Source: Actinomycetota bacterium (GTDB lineage: Bacteria > Actinomycetota > Acidimicrobiia > Acidimicrobiales > Acidimicrobilacustridaceae). Taken from it: 33,039 bases of DNA. Below the pieces are notes generated by a model. It was not told the DNA's origin, ran no database searches, and saw nothing but the letters and a program-made list of their open reading frames with translations. Positions 13,872 to 21,292 of the stretch are shown here, piece by piece (within the stretch, counting starts at the first letter, position 1; each line of letters begins with the position of its first letter). The DNA lies in assembly GCA_005787345.1 (NCBI GenBank), contig SYBH01000144.1:1-33039 (forward strand), given 5' to 3'. The position numbers and the translations under genes are program-made.

Positions 13872-14708
13872 ATGTCGACGGCCTTAGTGCTTGGCGGAGG
13901 TGGAGTGGCGGGGATTGCTTGGGAACTCGGTGTCCTCGACGCGCTTGCAAACGCTGGAGTCGACCTCAGGGCTGCTGATCGAATCATCGGTACCTCGGCT
14001 GGTGCCGCTGTCGGGGCGCAACTCCGCACTGGCGAATCCCTCGAATCGTTATGTGCTCGCCAATTAGTGCCTGCGAGCCAAAGCGCAGAGTTGCAGGTCG
14101 AAAGTTCGCTGGATTCGTTAATTGAACAATTCGCTGCGTGTTTCGATGGCGCCCCCGATGAGATCGAGGTGCGTCGTCGGCTTGGTGGGGTGGCACTAGG
14201 TGCCCCCACCGTTGATGAGGGCGCTCGTCTCGCAGTAATTGAGTCGCGACTCTCTTCCCACGAATGGTCGGAAAACGAACTTTTGATAACAGCCGTCGAT
14301 GCTCTGACGGGAGAGTTCAACGTATTCGACTGTCACTCGGGGGTGTCATTGGTTTCCGCGGTTGCTGCAAGTTGCGCCGTCCCAGGAATTTGGCCGCCCG
14401 TCACGATCGGTGATTCTCGATTCATCGATGGTGGCGTGCGAAGCGGAACTAATGCTGACCTTGCAAAAGGCTGCGACATCGTCGTGATCGTCGCTCCGTT
14501 TGCGGGCGGATTTGGCCCGACCGTTGAGGTCGAAGCGGCAGCCTTGCGTGAGCAAGGGTCAATCGTTGAAGTGATCGCAGCTGACGCAGGATCAACGGAA
14601 GCATTCGGAACCAATGTTCTTGACCCGGCGACTCGGGGACCATCCCTGAGGGAAGGTCGGCGCCAGGGAGCAATCGAGGTCGAACGAATCACAAAGGTGT
14701 GGTTATGA
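13872..14708 (+). CDS. Patatin-like phospholipase
   Basis: Patatin-family serine lipase/acyl hydrolase, 278 aa. The glycine-rich oxyanion loop LGGGGVAG is at 7-14, the nucleophile elbow GTSAG at 40-44 (Ser 42), and the dyad aspartate in DGG at 186-188. The overall length fits small bacterial patatins (RssA-like). There is no signal peptide, so it probably acts in the cytoplasm on membrane or storage lipids. It is preceded by a Shine-Dalgarno GGAGGG and overlaps the MarR gene by four bases (ATGA). With the CoA ligase gene downstream it could release fatty acids that are then activated; this is inferred from the operon. Confidence 0.92.
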   Translation: MSTALVLGGGGVAGIAWELGVLDALANAGVDLRAADRIIGTSAGAAVGAQLRTGESLESLCARQLVPASQSAELQVESSLDSLIEQFAACFDGAPDEIEVRRRLGGVALGAPTVDEGARLAVIESRLSSHEWSENELLITAVDALTGEFNVFDCHSGVSLVSAVAASCAVPGIWPPVTIGDSRFIDGGVRSGTNADLAKGCDIVVIVAPFAGGFGPTVEVEAAALREQGSIVEVIAADAGSTEAFGTNVLDPATRGPSLREGRRQGAIEVERITKVWL

Positions 14709-15199
14709 GTCGTAGTGAATCATCCGAAATGTCGGAACTGCTTCGTCGTTTGCGCGACGAAATGGGATCGTTGCGTCGTATCACGGGGAGCCAACGACTT
14801 GATCGATTGATTGCGGTTCGTTCTGGCGTCGCGATTGGTGTGGCGGCAGTTGCTGTTTTGGGCAAGGTCATTGCTGACGGTCCGATGCGTATGAGCGACC
14901 TCGCCGACGCGGTCAGAACACATCCCGCAGCGCTCACTCGACAGGTGCAAGCCCTTGAAGCCGAGGGATACGTCGAGCGATCTGCCGATCCGCATGATGG
15001 ACGAGCATCTGTGGTTGCGGTCACCGCTGCGGGTCGGGTTGCCCATCGCCGGATTGAGGCAGCGAATGATGAATTAATGGCCGAACAACTTGACGGTTGG
15101 TCTGTCGAAGAGTTGTCGGCGCTGGTTGATCAGCTTGATCGTTTGGTCTCGGACTTACGAGCCGTTCCCGCTTCTCGTCGATCGAAGGCGGCGGGTTGA
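14705..15199 (+). CDS. MarR-family transcriptional regulator
   Basis: 164-residue winged-helix regulator. The recognition region reads MRMSDLADAVRTHPAALTRQ, followed by VQALEAEGYVERSADPHDGR, whose D-x-R wing motif is typical of MarR. The C-terminal helices form the dimer interface. It lies between the lipase and ligase genes, overlapping both (ATGA before; TTGA after). It is probably a local repressor that responds to a lipophilic or CoA-linked ligand, as many MarR proteins in catabolic operons do. The ATG at 14705 has an AAAGG Shine-Dalgarno-like stretch upstream; a GTG two codons earlier is possible. Confidence 0.9.
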   Translation: MSRSESSEMSELLRRLRDEMGSLRRITGSQRLDRLIAVRSGVAIGVAAVAVLGKVIADGPMRMSDLADAVRTHPAALTRQVQALEAEGYVERSADPHDGRASVVAVTAAGRVAHRRIEAANDELMAEQLDGWSVEELSALVDQLDRLVSDLRAVPASRRSKAAG

Positions 15200-16836
15200 G
15201 TTCGGTGGAGTTAATCCGTGCTGATCCTGATGTAGCAGCGGAGTACCACGCGCGAGGTTGGTGGGGCGATGACACCGTTGGTTCGATCGTTGCGGCTCGG
15301 GCATCTGTGCAACCTGACGGAGTCGCGTTTATTGCCGATGGGCGTCGCTACACCTGGGCGGAATATCACGCCGATGCCGACGACATCGCCCTTGCGATCC
15401 TTGCCGCCGAACCCGAGCGTGGTGAACGCATTGCCGTGATGATGCCGGATGGCCCGGCAGTTCATGCCGTCTTCGTCGGCATTGAGCGCGCCGGTTGCGT
15501 TGCGGTAGGTATTGGGGCGCGAGCGGGTGACCGTGAAGTTGCCCATCTGCTTTCGCTTACTGGGGCTCGCACCCTCATCACCGCTCCTGAACAACATGGT
15601 CGAACTGCTGCGGCGTTGCGTTCCGATGTCGCTGCGATGGGCGCGTCAGTTGATCGTCAACTTCTCATCGGCTTGGATGCGCGAGTTGTTGACGCGGCGC
15701 TACCCGATGGCGTTGAGATTGATCCTGATTCTCTGTTTCGTCCCATTCATCCCGACGAACTTTTCCTCCTGAACTCCACCTCGGGCACTACGGGGTTACC
15801 GAAATGTGTGATGCATACGCAAAATCGATGGTTCTATTTTCATCGATTAGCCGCCGAAGCTGGCGGATTCGGAACCGATGAAGTGTTCTTTGGGGCTTTG
15901 CCTGCACCGTTCGGATTTGGTTTGTGGACGGCGCACTTCACGCCGACTGCTCTCGGCGCACCCACGGTGTTGATGGATCGATTTGATGCTCATGAAGCGC
16001 TTGATCTGATTGAACGCGAACGCGTCACCGTGTTGTGTTGCGTGAGCACGCAATTCATCATGTTGTTGAACGCGCAGGCGGAACGTCCACGCGATCTCTC
16101 ATCGTTGCGTGCAATGTTCACTGGTGGTGAAGCGGTTCCCTTTGAACGCGCTGCCGAGTTCGAGGAAACAACAGGCGCGAAGGTGCTGCAGTTTTACGGT
16201 TCGAATGAAACGGGGGCACTGAGCTACACCTCGCATGCCACGAATCGGGAAACTCGTCTTCGAACTGCTGGCCATGTGGTTCCTGAAATGCATGTGCGCC
16301 TCCTTGACCCTGAGACCCACGCTGAGGTTCCACCGGGTGTCGAGGAAGGTCAACCAGCCTGCAAAGGCCCGGCCACTGCACTTGGGTACTGGGGCGATGA
16401 CGCTGCGAATACTGCGTTGTTCACCGATGACGGCTGGATGCTCATGGGTGACATTGTTCAGATTGATTCACAAGGCGTGCTGAGTGTTGTCGGTCGCACT
16501 TCAGACTTCATCATTAGAGGGGGCAAGAACATCAGCGCTCCAGCGGTCGAAGCGGAGTTGGCCACACACCCGGCTGTTGCGATGGTGGCGGCAGTGGCGT
16601 TTCCCGATCCGGTTTTCGGTGAACGAGTGTGCGCGTATGTCGAGCTTCGTCCTGGGATGGAACTCACACTCGATGACATTGTTGAACACTTGCGCTCACG
16701 ATCCGTGTCACGCGAGTGGTGGCCGGAACATCTCGTCATCGTTGATCAGTTGCCGAGATCATCTGGTGGCAAGGTGGCCAAGGGCGATCTCAAGGTCGAC
16801 GCAGCGAGGCGGTCCGCCGAACTTCATCGTCCCTGA
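15196..16836 (+). CDS. Acyl-CoA synthetase / AMP-dependent ligase
   Basis: Class I adenylate-forming enzyme (ANL superfamily), up to 546 aa. The phosphate-binding loop STSGTTGLPK is at 194-203, followed by the family motif FYGSNETGALSY. Near the hinge it has DGWMLMGDIV and GRTSDFIIRGGKNIS, and the C-terminal catalytic lysine in RSSGGKVAK. It converts a carboxylic acid to its CoA thioester via acyl-AMP. The acid substrate is unclear; the sequence is closer to cyclohexanecarboxylate- or aryl-CoA ligases than to long-chain FadD proteins, in my judgement. The TTG at 15196 overlaps the previous stop (TTGA); a GTG at 15205 is an equally plausible start. Confidence 0.9.
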   Translation: MSSVELIRADPDVAAEYHARGWWGDDTVGSIVAARASVQPDGVAFIADGRRYTWAEYHADADDIALAILAAEPERGERIAVMMPDGPAVHAVFVGIERAGCVAVGIGARAGDREVAHLLSLTGARTLITAPEQHGRTAAALRSDVAAMGASVDRQLLIGLDARVVDAALPDGVEIDPDSLFRPIHPDELFLLNSTSGTTGLPKCVMHTQNRWFYFHRLAAEAGGFGTDEVFFGALPAPFGFGLWTAHFTPTALGAPTVLMDRFDAHEALDLIERERVTVLCCVSTQFIMLLNAQAERPRDLSSLRAMFTGGEAVPFERAAEFEETTGAKVLQFYGSNETGALSYTSHATNRETRLRTAGHVVPEMHVRLLDPETHAEVPPGVEEGQPACKGPATALGYWGDDAANTALFTDDGWMLMGDIVQIDSQGVLSVVGRTSDFIIRGGKNISAPAVEAELATHPAVAMVAAVAFPDPVFGERVCAYVELRPGMELTLDDIVEHLRSRSVSREWWPEHLVIVDQLPRSSGGKVAKGDLKVDAARRSAELHRP

Positions 16837-16849
16837 GGTTGCTTAGGGA
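16830..16849. terminator. Short hairpin between convergent ligase and lipoprotein genes
   Basis: TCCCT and AGGGA form a five-pair stem around a 10-base loop, spanning both stop codons in a 6-base gap. It could act in both directions, but the stem is short. Confidence 0.25.
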
Positions 16850-17235
16850 TACGGAATGATTGTTCGGCAACCGAGATCAGGTTCACCTGGACGCGACTCG
16901 AAGGGGAGACAACCGGTGAGTTCTCTTTGCCCAAGCGGAGCGGAGAGCACAACGTCGATCGACTCAATTCTCATATCCATGGTGCAGGGGCCGGACTGTT
17001 TCGAACTCACCAGAACGGTGATTTCAACTTGGTCATCGGTTTCGACCACTTTGAACGAGTCGAACGCGCTGCACGAACTGCTGCCGATGTACCCGGAGAT
17101 TCTGAGAGTCGTTGGCTCGATGATGGCATTGAGGTCCCAGTGCACCGGTGCGACCGTTCGTTGAGCATCACTCGAACAGCCACCAGCAGTGAGCAACATG
17201 GCGAAGCAGCCGGCTGCAATCGCTCGCAGTTTCAT
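16843..17235 (-). CDS. Small putative lipoprotein, function unknown
   Basis: 130-residue protein with a lipoprotein signal: MKLRAIAAG, a hydrophobic stretch, then the lipobox-like TAGGC with the lipidated cysteine at 20. The mature part is a small beta-rich domain with four further cysteines, which may form disulphides outside the cell. I do not recognise the family. The ATG at 17235 overlaps the TGA of the dehydrogenase gene by four bases (ATGA); an in-frame start four codons earlier is possible but breaks that coupling. It is last in the dxs operon and converges with the CoA ligase gene. Confidence 0.75.
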   Translation of the reverse strand: MKLRAIAAGCFAMLLTAGGCSSDAQRTVAPVHWDLNAIIEPTTLRISGYIGSSSCSAFDSFKVVETDDQVEITVLVSSKQSGPCTMDMRIESIDVVLSAPLGQRELTGCLPFESRPGEPDLGCRTIIPYP

Positions 17236-18008
17236 CGTGCGGTCCAACCGCCATCGACCATGACGATGGAACCGGTCATGAAGCTCCCCGCATCGGAAGC
17301 AAGGAGGAGGACGGCACCATCGATTTCGTTGACGTTCCCAACTCGCATCATGGGCGTGTTGGAAGTGATGAATGACGAGCCGTTCTCGGTTGAAGTGAGA
17401 TCTTCGATCATTTCAGTCTGGAACCAGCCGGGGCAGATTGCATTGACTCGGACGCCTTTTCGCGCCCACTGCAGTCCCATCTCGCGAGTGAGATTTACCA
17501 GTCCGCCTTTGGCCGCTGAGTAACCGGAATCCTTCGCCGGCGTCGCCCCAACGACTCCCAGTATCGAAGCGATATTGACAATCGAACCCTGCTGACGCTC
17601 GACCATCGAAACGCCAACCAGTTTCATAAGGTGCCACGCCGCTGTGAGATTGAGTTCGATCATGTTGGCGAAATCGTCAAGCGATTCGTTTTCGATCGAC
17701 GTTGCGTTCACGGCGCCTGCGTTATTGACAAGGATGTCGACGGGCCCCAGTCGGGATTGAATTTCGGTGACAAGGGCTTCGCGTTCGGCCGCACTTGTGA
17801 GGTCGCAGGGGAAGCCATGGACGTTTGGCACTTCGGACTCGAGTTCGACGAGTCGGTCGGCTCGCCGTGCGGTGACAGCGACAGTGGCGCCAGCAGCAGC
17901 AAGCACCAGAGCGATTCGTCGGCCGAGCCCAGACGACGCGCCGGTGACGAGCGCAACTCGACCTGTGAGGTCGAAAAGTTCTGCCGGGGTCTTAACAGGT
18001 TCTGTCAT
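17232..18008 (-). CDS. Short-chain dehydrogenase/reductase (SDR)
   Basis: Classical SDR, 258 aa. The Rossmann dinucleotide motif TGASSGLG is at 22-29, NNAG at 95-98, the catalytic Ser at 148 and YSAAK at 163-167. The residue pattern after the second strand (TARRADRL) favours NADP(H). The substrate is a hydroxy/keto compound that cannot be read from sequence; similar proteins are annotated as 3-oxoacyl-ACP or glucose/ribitol dehydrogenases without proof. It lies 27 bases downstream of dxs on the same strand and overlaps the lipoprotein gene, so it is probably part of the dxs transcript. Confidence 0.92.
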   Translation of the reverse strand: MTEPVKTPAELFDLTGRVALVTGASSGLGRRIALVLAAAGATVAVTARRADRLVELESEVPNVHGFPCDLTSAAEREALVTEIQSRLGPVDILVNNAGAVNATSIENESLDDFANMIELNLTAAWHLMKLVGVSMVERQQGSIVNIASILGVVGATPAKDSGYSAAKGGLVNLTREMGLQWARKGVRVNAICPGWFQTEMIEDLTSTENGSSFITSNTPMMRVGNVNEIDGAVLLLASDAGSFMTGSIVMVDGGWTAR

Positions 18009-18035
18009 CTTGCAGACACGAACGGCGGCGACGAG

Positions 18036-19901
18036 TCAGCTCGGCGCTGGGGTCGAGTTGCCGGTGCGGATCATCGAGAGTGCCGAAGCGGTGATGCCGG
18101 CAGCATCGAGACCAAGGTCGGCGAGGATCGCATCGGGTTTTCCGTGAGCGATGTACTGAGAAGGAATACCAAGCACGCGAACACGGGGTTCTGTTGCCCC
18201 GATCGTTCGCTCGCTAACGAGATCAGAAACCGTCATCCCGACGCCGCCTTCTCGGAGGCCGTCTTCGACGGTAATCACGAAGGGGTGGCGAGCCGCGTCG
18301 TCGATCATCGCGGGGTCGAGTGGCTTCACGACCCGCGCATCCCAAACGGTGACGGAAACGCCTTGAGCTTCGAGTTGTTCCGCTGCTGCTTCGGCCGCAT
18401 CAAGCATCTTGCCGACGCTGACGATGCACAACTGTGTCCCGGTGCGCGTACGACGAGCGTTGAGTCCGCGGCCAACCTCTTCGGGAGGCGCTTGTCGAGC
18501 GGCGGTCTTTGCCCAGCGAATAGCGACGGGGCCGTCGGTGATATCGAGAGCATCATGCAGCATCTGACCAATTTCCTGATACGAGGACGGTGCAAACACC
18601 GTCATGTTCGGAACTTTGGTAAGCAGCACCATGTCGAGAATCCCATGATGGCTTGGGCCATCGTCGCCAGTGATGCCCGCGCGGTCAAGGCAGAACACGA
18701 CGGGCTGATCGTGCAGGCCGACATCGAGGTTGACCTGATCGAATGCACGCGTGAGGAAGGTTGAGTAAACAGCAACAACGGGACGGAGCCCGCCCATCGC
18801 CATACCTGCAGCGGCAGTGACGGCATGTTGTTCCGCAATACCAACATCGAACATGCGGCCAGGGAATCGTTCTGCAAAGGGGAGAATGCCGGTGGAGTCC
18901 GGCATTGCGGCAGTAATGGCAACAAGTTCGGGACGAGCTTCGCCTTCCTTGACCAGTGCTTCGGTGAAGGCAGCGGTGAAGCTGCCGGGTTTGGCCTCGG
19001 AGGTGTCGTGCAGGCGCTTAATGGGGTCGTTTTCGGCGGGCCCGTACCCACGACCCTTCTGTGTGAGCACGTGAATGACCTGTGGGCCCCCGGGCATCGC
19101 TGCGGCGTTGCGCAGTGCTTCTTCAAGAAGCGCAATGTCGTGTCCGTCGAAGGGACCGGAATAGCGAACACCTAGTGCTTCGAAGAACGCCGTTGGTTCG
19201 AATGCTTCGCGAATCGCAGCTTTTGTTGCGTCGAGGCCTGTCTTGGCAATGTTGCCGACGACGGGAAGGTCAGCAAGGATTTTTTCAAGTTTCGCCTGAC
19301 GGCGCATGTACACCGGATTGTTGCGGATCTTGACGAGACTCTCGCCAAGTCTCGAGACGGTCGGCGCATATGAGCGGCCATTGTCGTTGAGAATGATGAT
19401 GCAGTCGCGCCCCGAATGGCCAAGGTTATTGAGACCTTCGAACGCCATACCGCCAGTCATTGATCCATCGCCGATAACGGCAACGATGCGACGGGCATCG
19501 GCACCCTTCGTGGCTTCAGCCACAGAAAGTCCGTAGGCCCAACTGAGAACCGTTGAGGCGTGGCTGTTCTCGATCCAGTCGTGCTCGGATTCATCGCGAG
19601 ACGGGTAGCCAGAGAGACCCTCTGCTTGACGAAGATCGACGAAGTCTTTTGCACGACCAGTGACGAGTTTGTGGGGATAGGCCTGATGCCCGGTATCCCA
19701 CAGGATGATGTCGTCCGGGGAGTTGAACACGCGGTGGAGAGCGAGAGTGAGTTCCACTACTCCGAGGTTGGAACCGAGATGGCCGCCATGAGTGTTCACC
19801 GATTCAATGATGACGTCGCGCATCTCGGCCGCAAGCGTTGTGAGTTGCTCGGGGGTGAGGGCCTTGAGGTCGGCCGGCGACTCAATCGTCTCAATGATCA
19901 T
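18036..19901 (-). CDS. dxs: 1-deoxy-D-xylulose-5-phosphate synthase
   Basis: First enzyme of the MEP isoprenoid pathway: condenses pyruvate and glyceraldehyde 3-phosphate with thiamine diphosphate. About 621 aa, the usual length. Typical blocks are HQAYPHKLVTGR, the ThDP/Mg2+ motif from GDGSMTGGMAFEGLNN to NDN, and a transketolase-like second half with IAEQHAVTAAAGMA, followed by DRAGITGDDGPSHHG. I chose the ATG at 19901, where AGGA lies 8 bases upstream. An ATG at 19925 adds eight Pro/Thr-rich residues and has no such signal. The gene heads an operon with an SDR and a lipoprotein and has a promoter near 19986. Confidence 0.96.
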   Translation of the reverse strand: MIIETIESPADLKALTPEQLTTLAAEMRDVIIESVNTHGGHLGSNLGVVELTLALHRVFNSPDDIILWDTGHQAYPHKLVTGRAKDFVDLRQAEGLSGYPSRDESEHDWIENSHASTVLSWAYGLSVAEATKGADARRIVAVIGDGSMTGGMAFEGLNNLGHSGRDCIIILNDNGRSYAPTVSRLGESLVKIRNNPVYMRRQAKLEKILADLPVVGNIAKTGLDATKAAIREAFEPTAFFEALGVRYSGPFDGHDIALLEEALRNAAAMPGGPQVIHVLTQKGRGYGPAENDPIKRLHDTSEAKPGSFTAAFTEALVKEGEARPELVAITAAMPDSTGILPFAERFPGRMFDVGIAEQHAVTAAAGMAMGGLRPVVAVYSTFLTRAFDQVNLDVGLHDQPVVFCLDRAGITGDDGPSHHGILDMVLLTKVPNMTVFAPSSYQEIGQMLHDALDITDGPVAIRWAKTAARQAPPEEVGRGLNARRTRTGTQLCIVSVGKMLDAAEAAAEQLEAQGVSVTVWDARVVKPLDPAMIDDAARHPFVITVEDGLREGGVGMTVSDLVSERTIGATEPRVRVLGIPSQYIAHGKPDAILADLGLDAAGITASALSMIRTGNSTPAPS

Positions 19902-19985
19902 GGGCGGAGTCCTTGTCGGCGGCATTTCGAGAACACGGCGACGGGAGACGGGGGAGCGGTCGCCGGGGTCGACGTCCGTAGTGCA

Positions 19986-19991
19986 ACGCTA
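19986..19991 (-). promoter_or_regulatory. -10 element of the dxs operon
   Basis: TAGCGT preceded by GG on the minus strand, predicting a start near 19979 and a leader of about 78 bases. It is the same hexamer as in front of parA, the crotonase and uppP, but here with a leader and a Shine-Dalgarno sequence. Confidence 0.42.
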
Positions 19992-20001
19992 CCGTCCCGC
20001 A

Positions 20002-20025
20002 AGGGGTGAACCCCTATCTCTAGGG
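20002..20025. repeat. Two overlapping inverted repeats upstream of dxs
   Basis: AGGGGTGAACCCCT (20002-20015) and CCCTATCTCTAGGG (20012-20025) are both perfect dyads and share the bases CCCT, so only one can fold at a time. They sit between the flippase stop and the dxs -10 element, covering the expected -35 position. They could be an operator or the terminator of the upstream flippase gene. Confidence 0.45.
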
Positions 20026-20054
20026 CCATCTATTGAGGAGACGGGTGGACCGAT

Positions 20055-21149
20055 TCAGGCCGTTACTGGGACCTTGCGGCCGCCAACCACAAAGGCGGGG
20101 GCTCCGAAAAGGCTGGCAATGACGTTGATGGCGTAGAGAACGAGACCGAGCGCCACAGCTTTCTCGGCGGGAACGCCCAATGGAACAAGGAAAAGAACAA
20201 AAGCGCTTTCTCGGACTCCAAGACCGGCAATGCCGATGGGGAGTACTTGAAGAATCAGAACTGCCGGGTAGAACGCAAGAAGGGCGGTGAGTCCGAGCCA
20301 ACTGAAGCCAAGAGCCGCCGCAACCATCAAGGCAGCGAGGCAAAGCGCGACTTGGTAGACCAGGCCGGCGGCGAGAATGGACAGTGCCGCGAGGGGTTGA
20401 CGGCGAAGTTCTGTGACGCTCCGATGGATGGCATCGACGAAGCGGCGCCATCCATCGGGTGCTGCGAATCGACCGCCAAGTCGTGGGTGATTCGCAGCAA
20501 GAAGGACGACTACGAGTGCAACGAGCGTGACGAGTGCAACGGCGAGAGCAAGCAACGTGGCGCGGCCAAGTTCACGGAGTCCAGGGTTGATGGCGAGCCC
20601 GAAGAATGTGATGAGCGGGAGTACTAACCAGCCAGTGAGTCGTTCAAGCGCAACGGATGCAAATGTTGTTTCCGGTTTGCCATTGATTTTGGAAAGCCGC
20701 GAGACGCGCAATACGTCGCCACCGATAGTGGTGGGAAGGACATTTGAAACAAATTGGCCGGCGAAATAGAGCGGCACGAGAACGCGAAGCCGTTCGCGAA
20801 GCCTGAGTGCACTGAGTACTGATTGCCAGCGAACAGCCGAAAGGGCAATGCCCACCAACGTCGTAGCTGTGGCGGAGAGAAGCCAGAGCAACGTCGTGAG
20901 ATCCCAAGTCGGAATGAGGTCAACCCATGTGAGTTCCGGAAACCTCCACCAAAGGACTCCGAGCATCAGCAGGCTGACTGCGATGCGGAGAGGGAACGCC
21001 CAACGGCGGCGCCGCTCGGTTTTTGTCCCCGCAGATTCGACTGCGTCGATGAGTCCCTCAATGGAGACCGAGGCAATATCGCCGAGTCCTGGTTCGGCCC
21101 CATCAGTGCCTTGTGGACCGAATGCGGTCGGTCGATGGGGACTATTCAT
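20055..21149 (-). CDS. Lysylphosphatidylglycerol synthase transmembrane-type (UPF0104) protein
   Basis: 364-residue multi-pass membrane protein of the UPF0104 / LPG-synthase flippase-domain family. Recognisable parts are LYFAGQFVSNVLPTTIGGDVLRVSRL in the first half, where the GGDxxR element is characteristic, and PIGIAGLGVRESAFVLF in the second, the GxxGxRE element. Some seven or eight hydrophobic helices follow a polar N-terminal tail of about 45 residues. Family members move or help synthesise membrane lipids, but the aminoacyl-transferase domain of full MprF is absent here, so no charge-modifying activity can be assigned. Divergent from tldD. Confidence 0.85.
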   Translation of the reverse strand: MNSPHRPTAFGPQGTDGAEPGLGDIASVSIEGLIDAVESAGTKTERRRRWAFPLRIAVSLLMLGVLWWRFPELTWVDLIPTWDLTTLLWLLSATATTLVGIALSAVRWQSVLSALRLRERLRVLVPLYFAGQFVSNVLPTTIGGDVLRVSRLSKINGKPETTFASVALERLTGWLVLPLITFFGLAINPGLRELGRATLLALAVALVTLVALVVVLLAANHPRLGGRFAAPDGWRRFVDAIHRSVTELRRQPLAALSILAAGLVYQVALCLAALMVAAALGFSWLGLTALLAFYPAVLILQVLPIGIAGLGVRESAFVLFLVPLGVPAEKAVALGLVLYAINVIASLFGAPAFVVGGRKVPVTA

Positions 21150-21155
21150 CTGCCG

Positions 21156-21161
21156 AGTCTA
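21156..21161 (-). promoter_or_regulatory. -10 element, leaderless promoter of the flippase-like gene
   Basis: TAGACT on the minus strand, 6 bases before the ATG at 21149, with no Shine-Dalgarno sequence. Confidence 0.48.
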
Positions 21162-21182
21162 CGAATGGGCGCGGACCGGTTT

Positions 21183-21196
21183 GGGACCTTGGTCCC
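21183..21196. promoter_or_regulatory. Palindrome in the flippase/tldD divergent region
   Basis: GGGACC TT GGTCCC is a perfect 14-base dyad. It lies at the expected -35 region of the minus-strand promoter and about 28 bases before the -10 of tldD, so one bound protein could control both. Confidence 0.38.
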
Positions 21197-21223
21197 GGGT
21201 ACTCAGATCAACGTCGGCGCCGG

Positions 21224-21229
21224 TACGCT
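21224..21229 (+). promoter_or_regulatory. -10-like element of the tldD operon
   Basis: TACGCT, predicting a transcript start near 21236 and a leader of about 57 bases with a GGAG Shine-Dalgarno before the ATG at 21293. Confidence 0.35.
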
Positions 21230-21248
21230 ACGGCGCTTGGCGGGGCTT

Positions 21249-21272
21249 ACTTCCGCAGTCACTTCCGCAGTC
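21249..21272 (+). repeat. 12-base tandem duplication in the tldD leader
   Basis: ACTTCCGCAGTC occurs twice in immediate succession, without mismatch. It is within the predicted 5' untranslated leader of the tldD operon and could be a recent slippage duplication or a regulatory repeat. Confidence 0.7.
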
Positions 21273-21292
21273 CAGGACCGGAGAAAGAACAA

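Noticed and set aside
17631-18764. Long open frame (377 codons) on the plus strand opposite the SDR gene and dxs
   Set aside because: Antisense shadow of two well-supported genes; the translation is Gly/Arg/Asp-rich without any domain.
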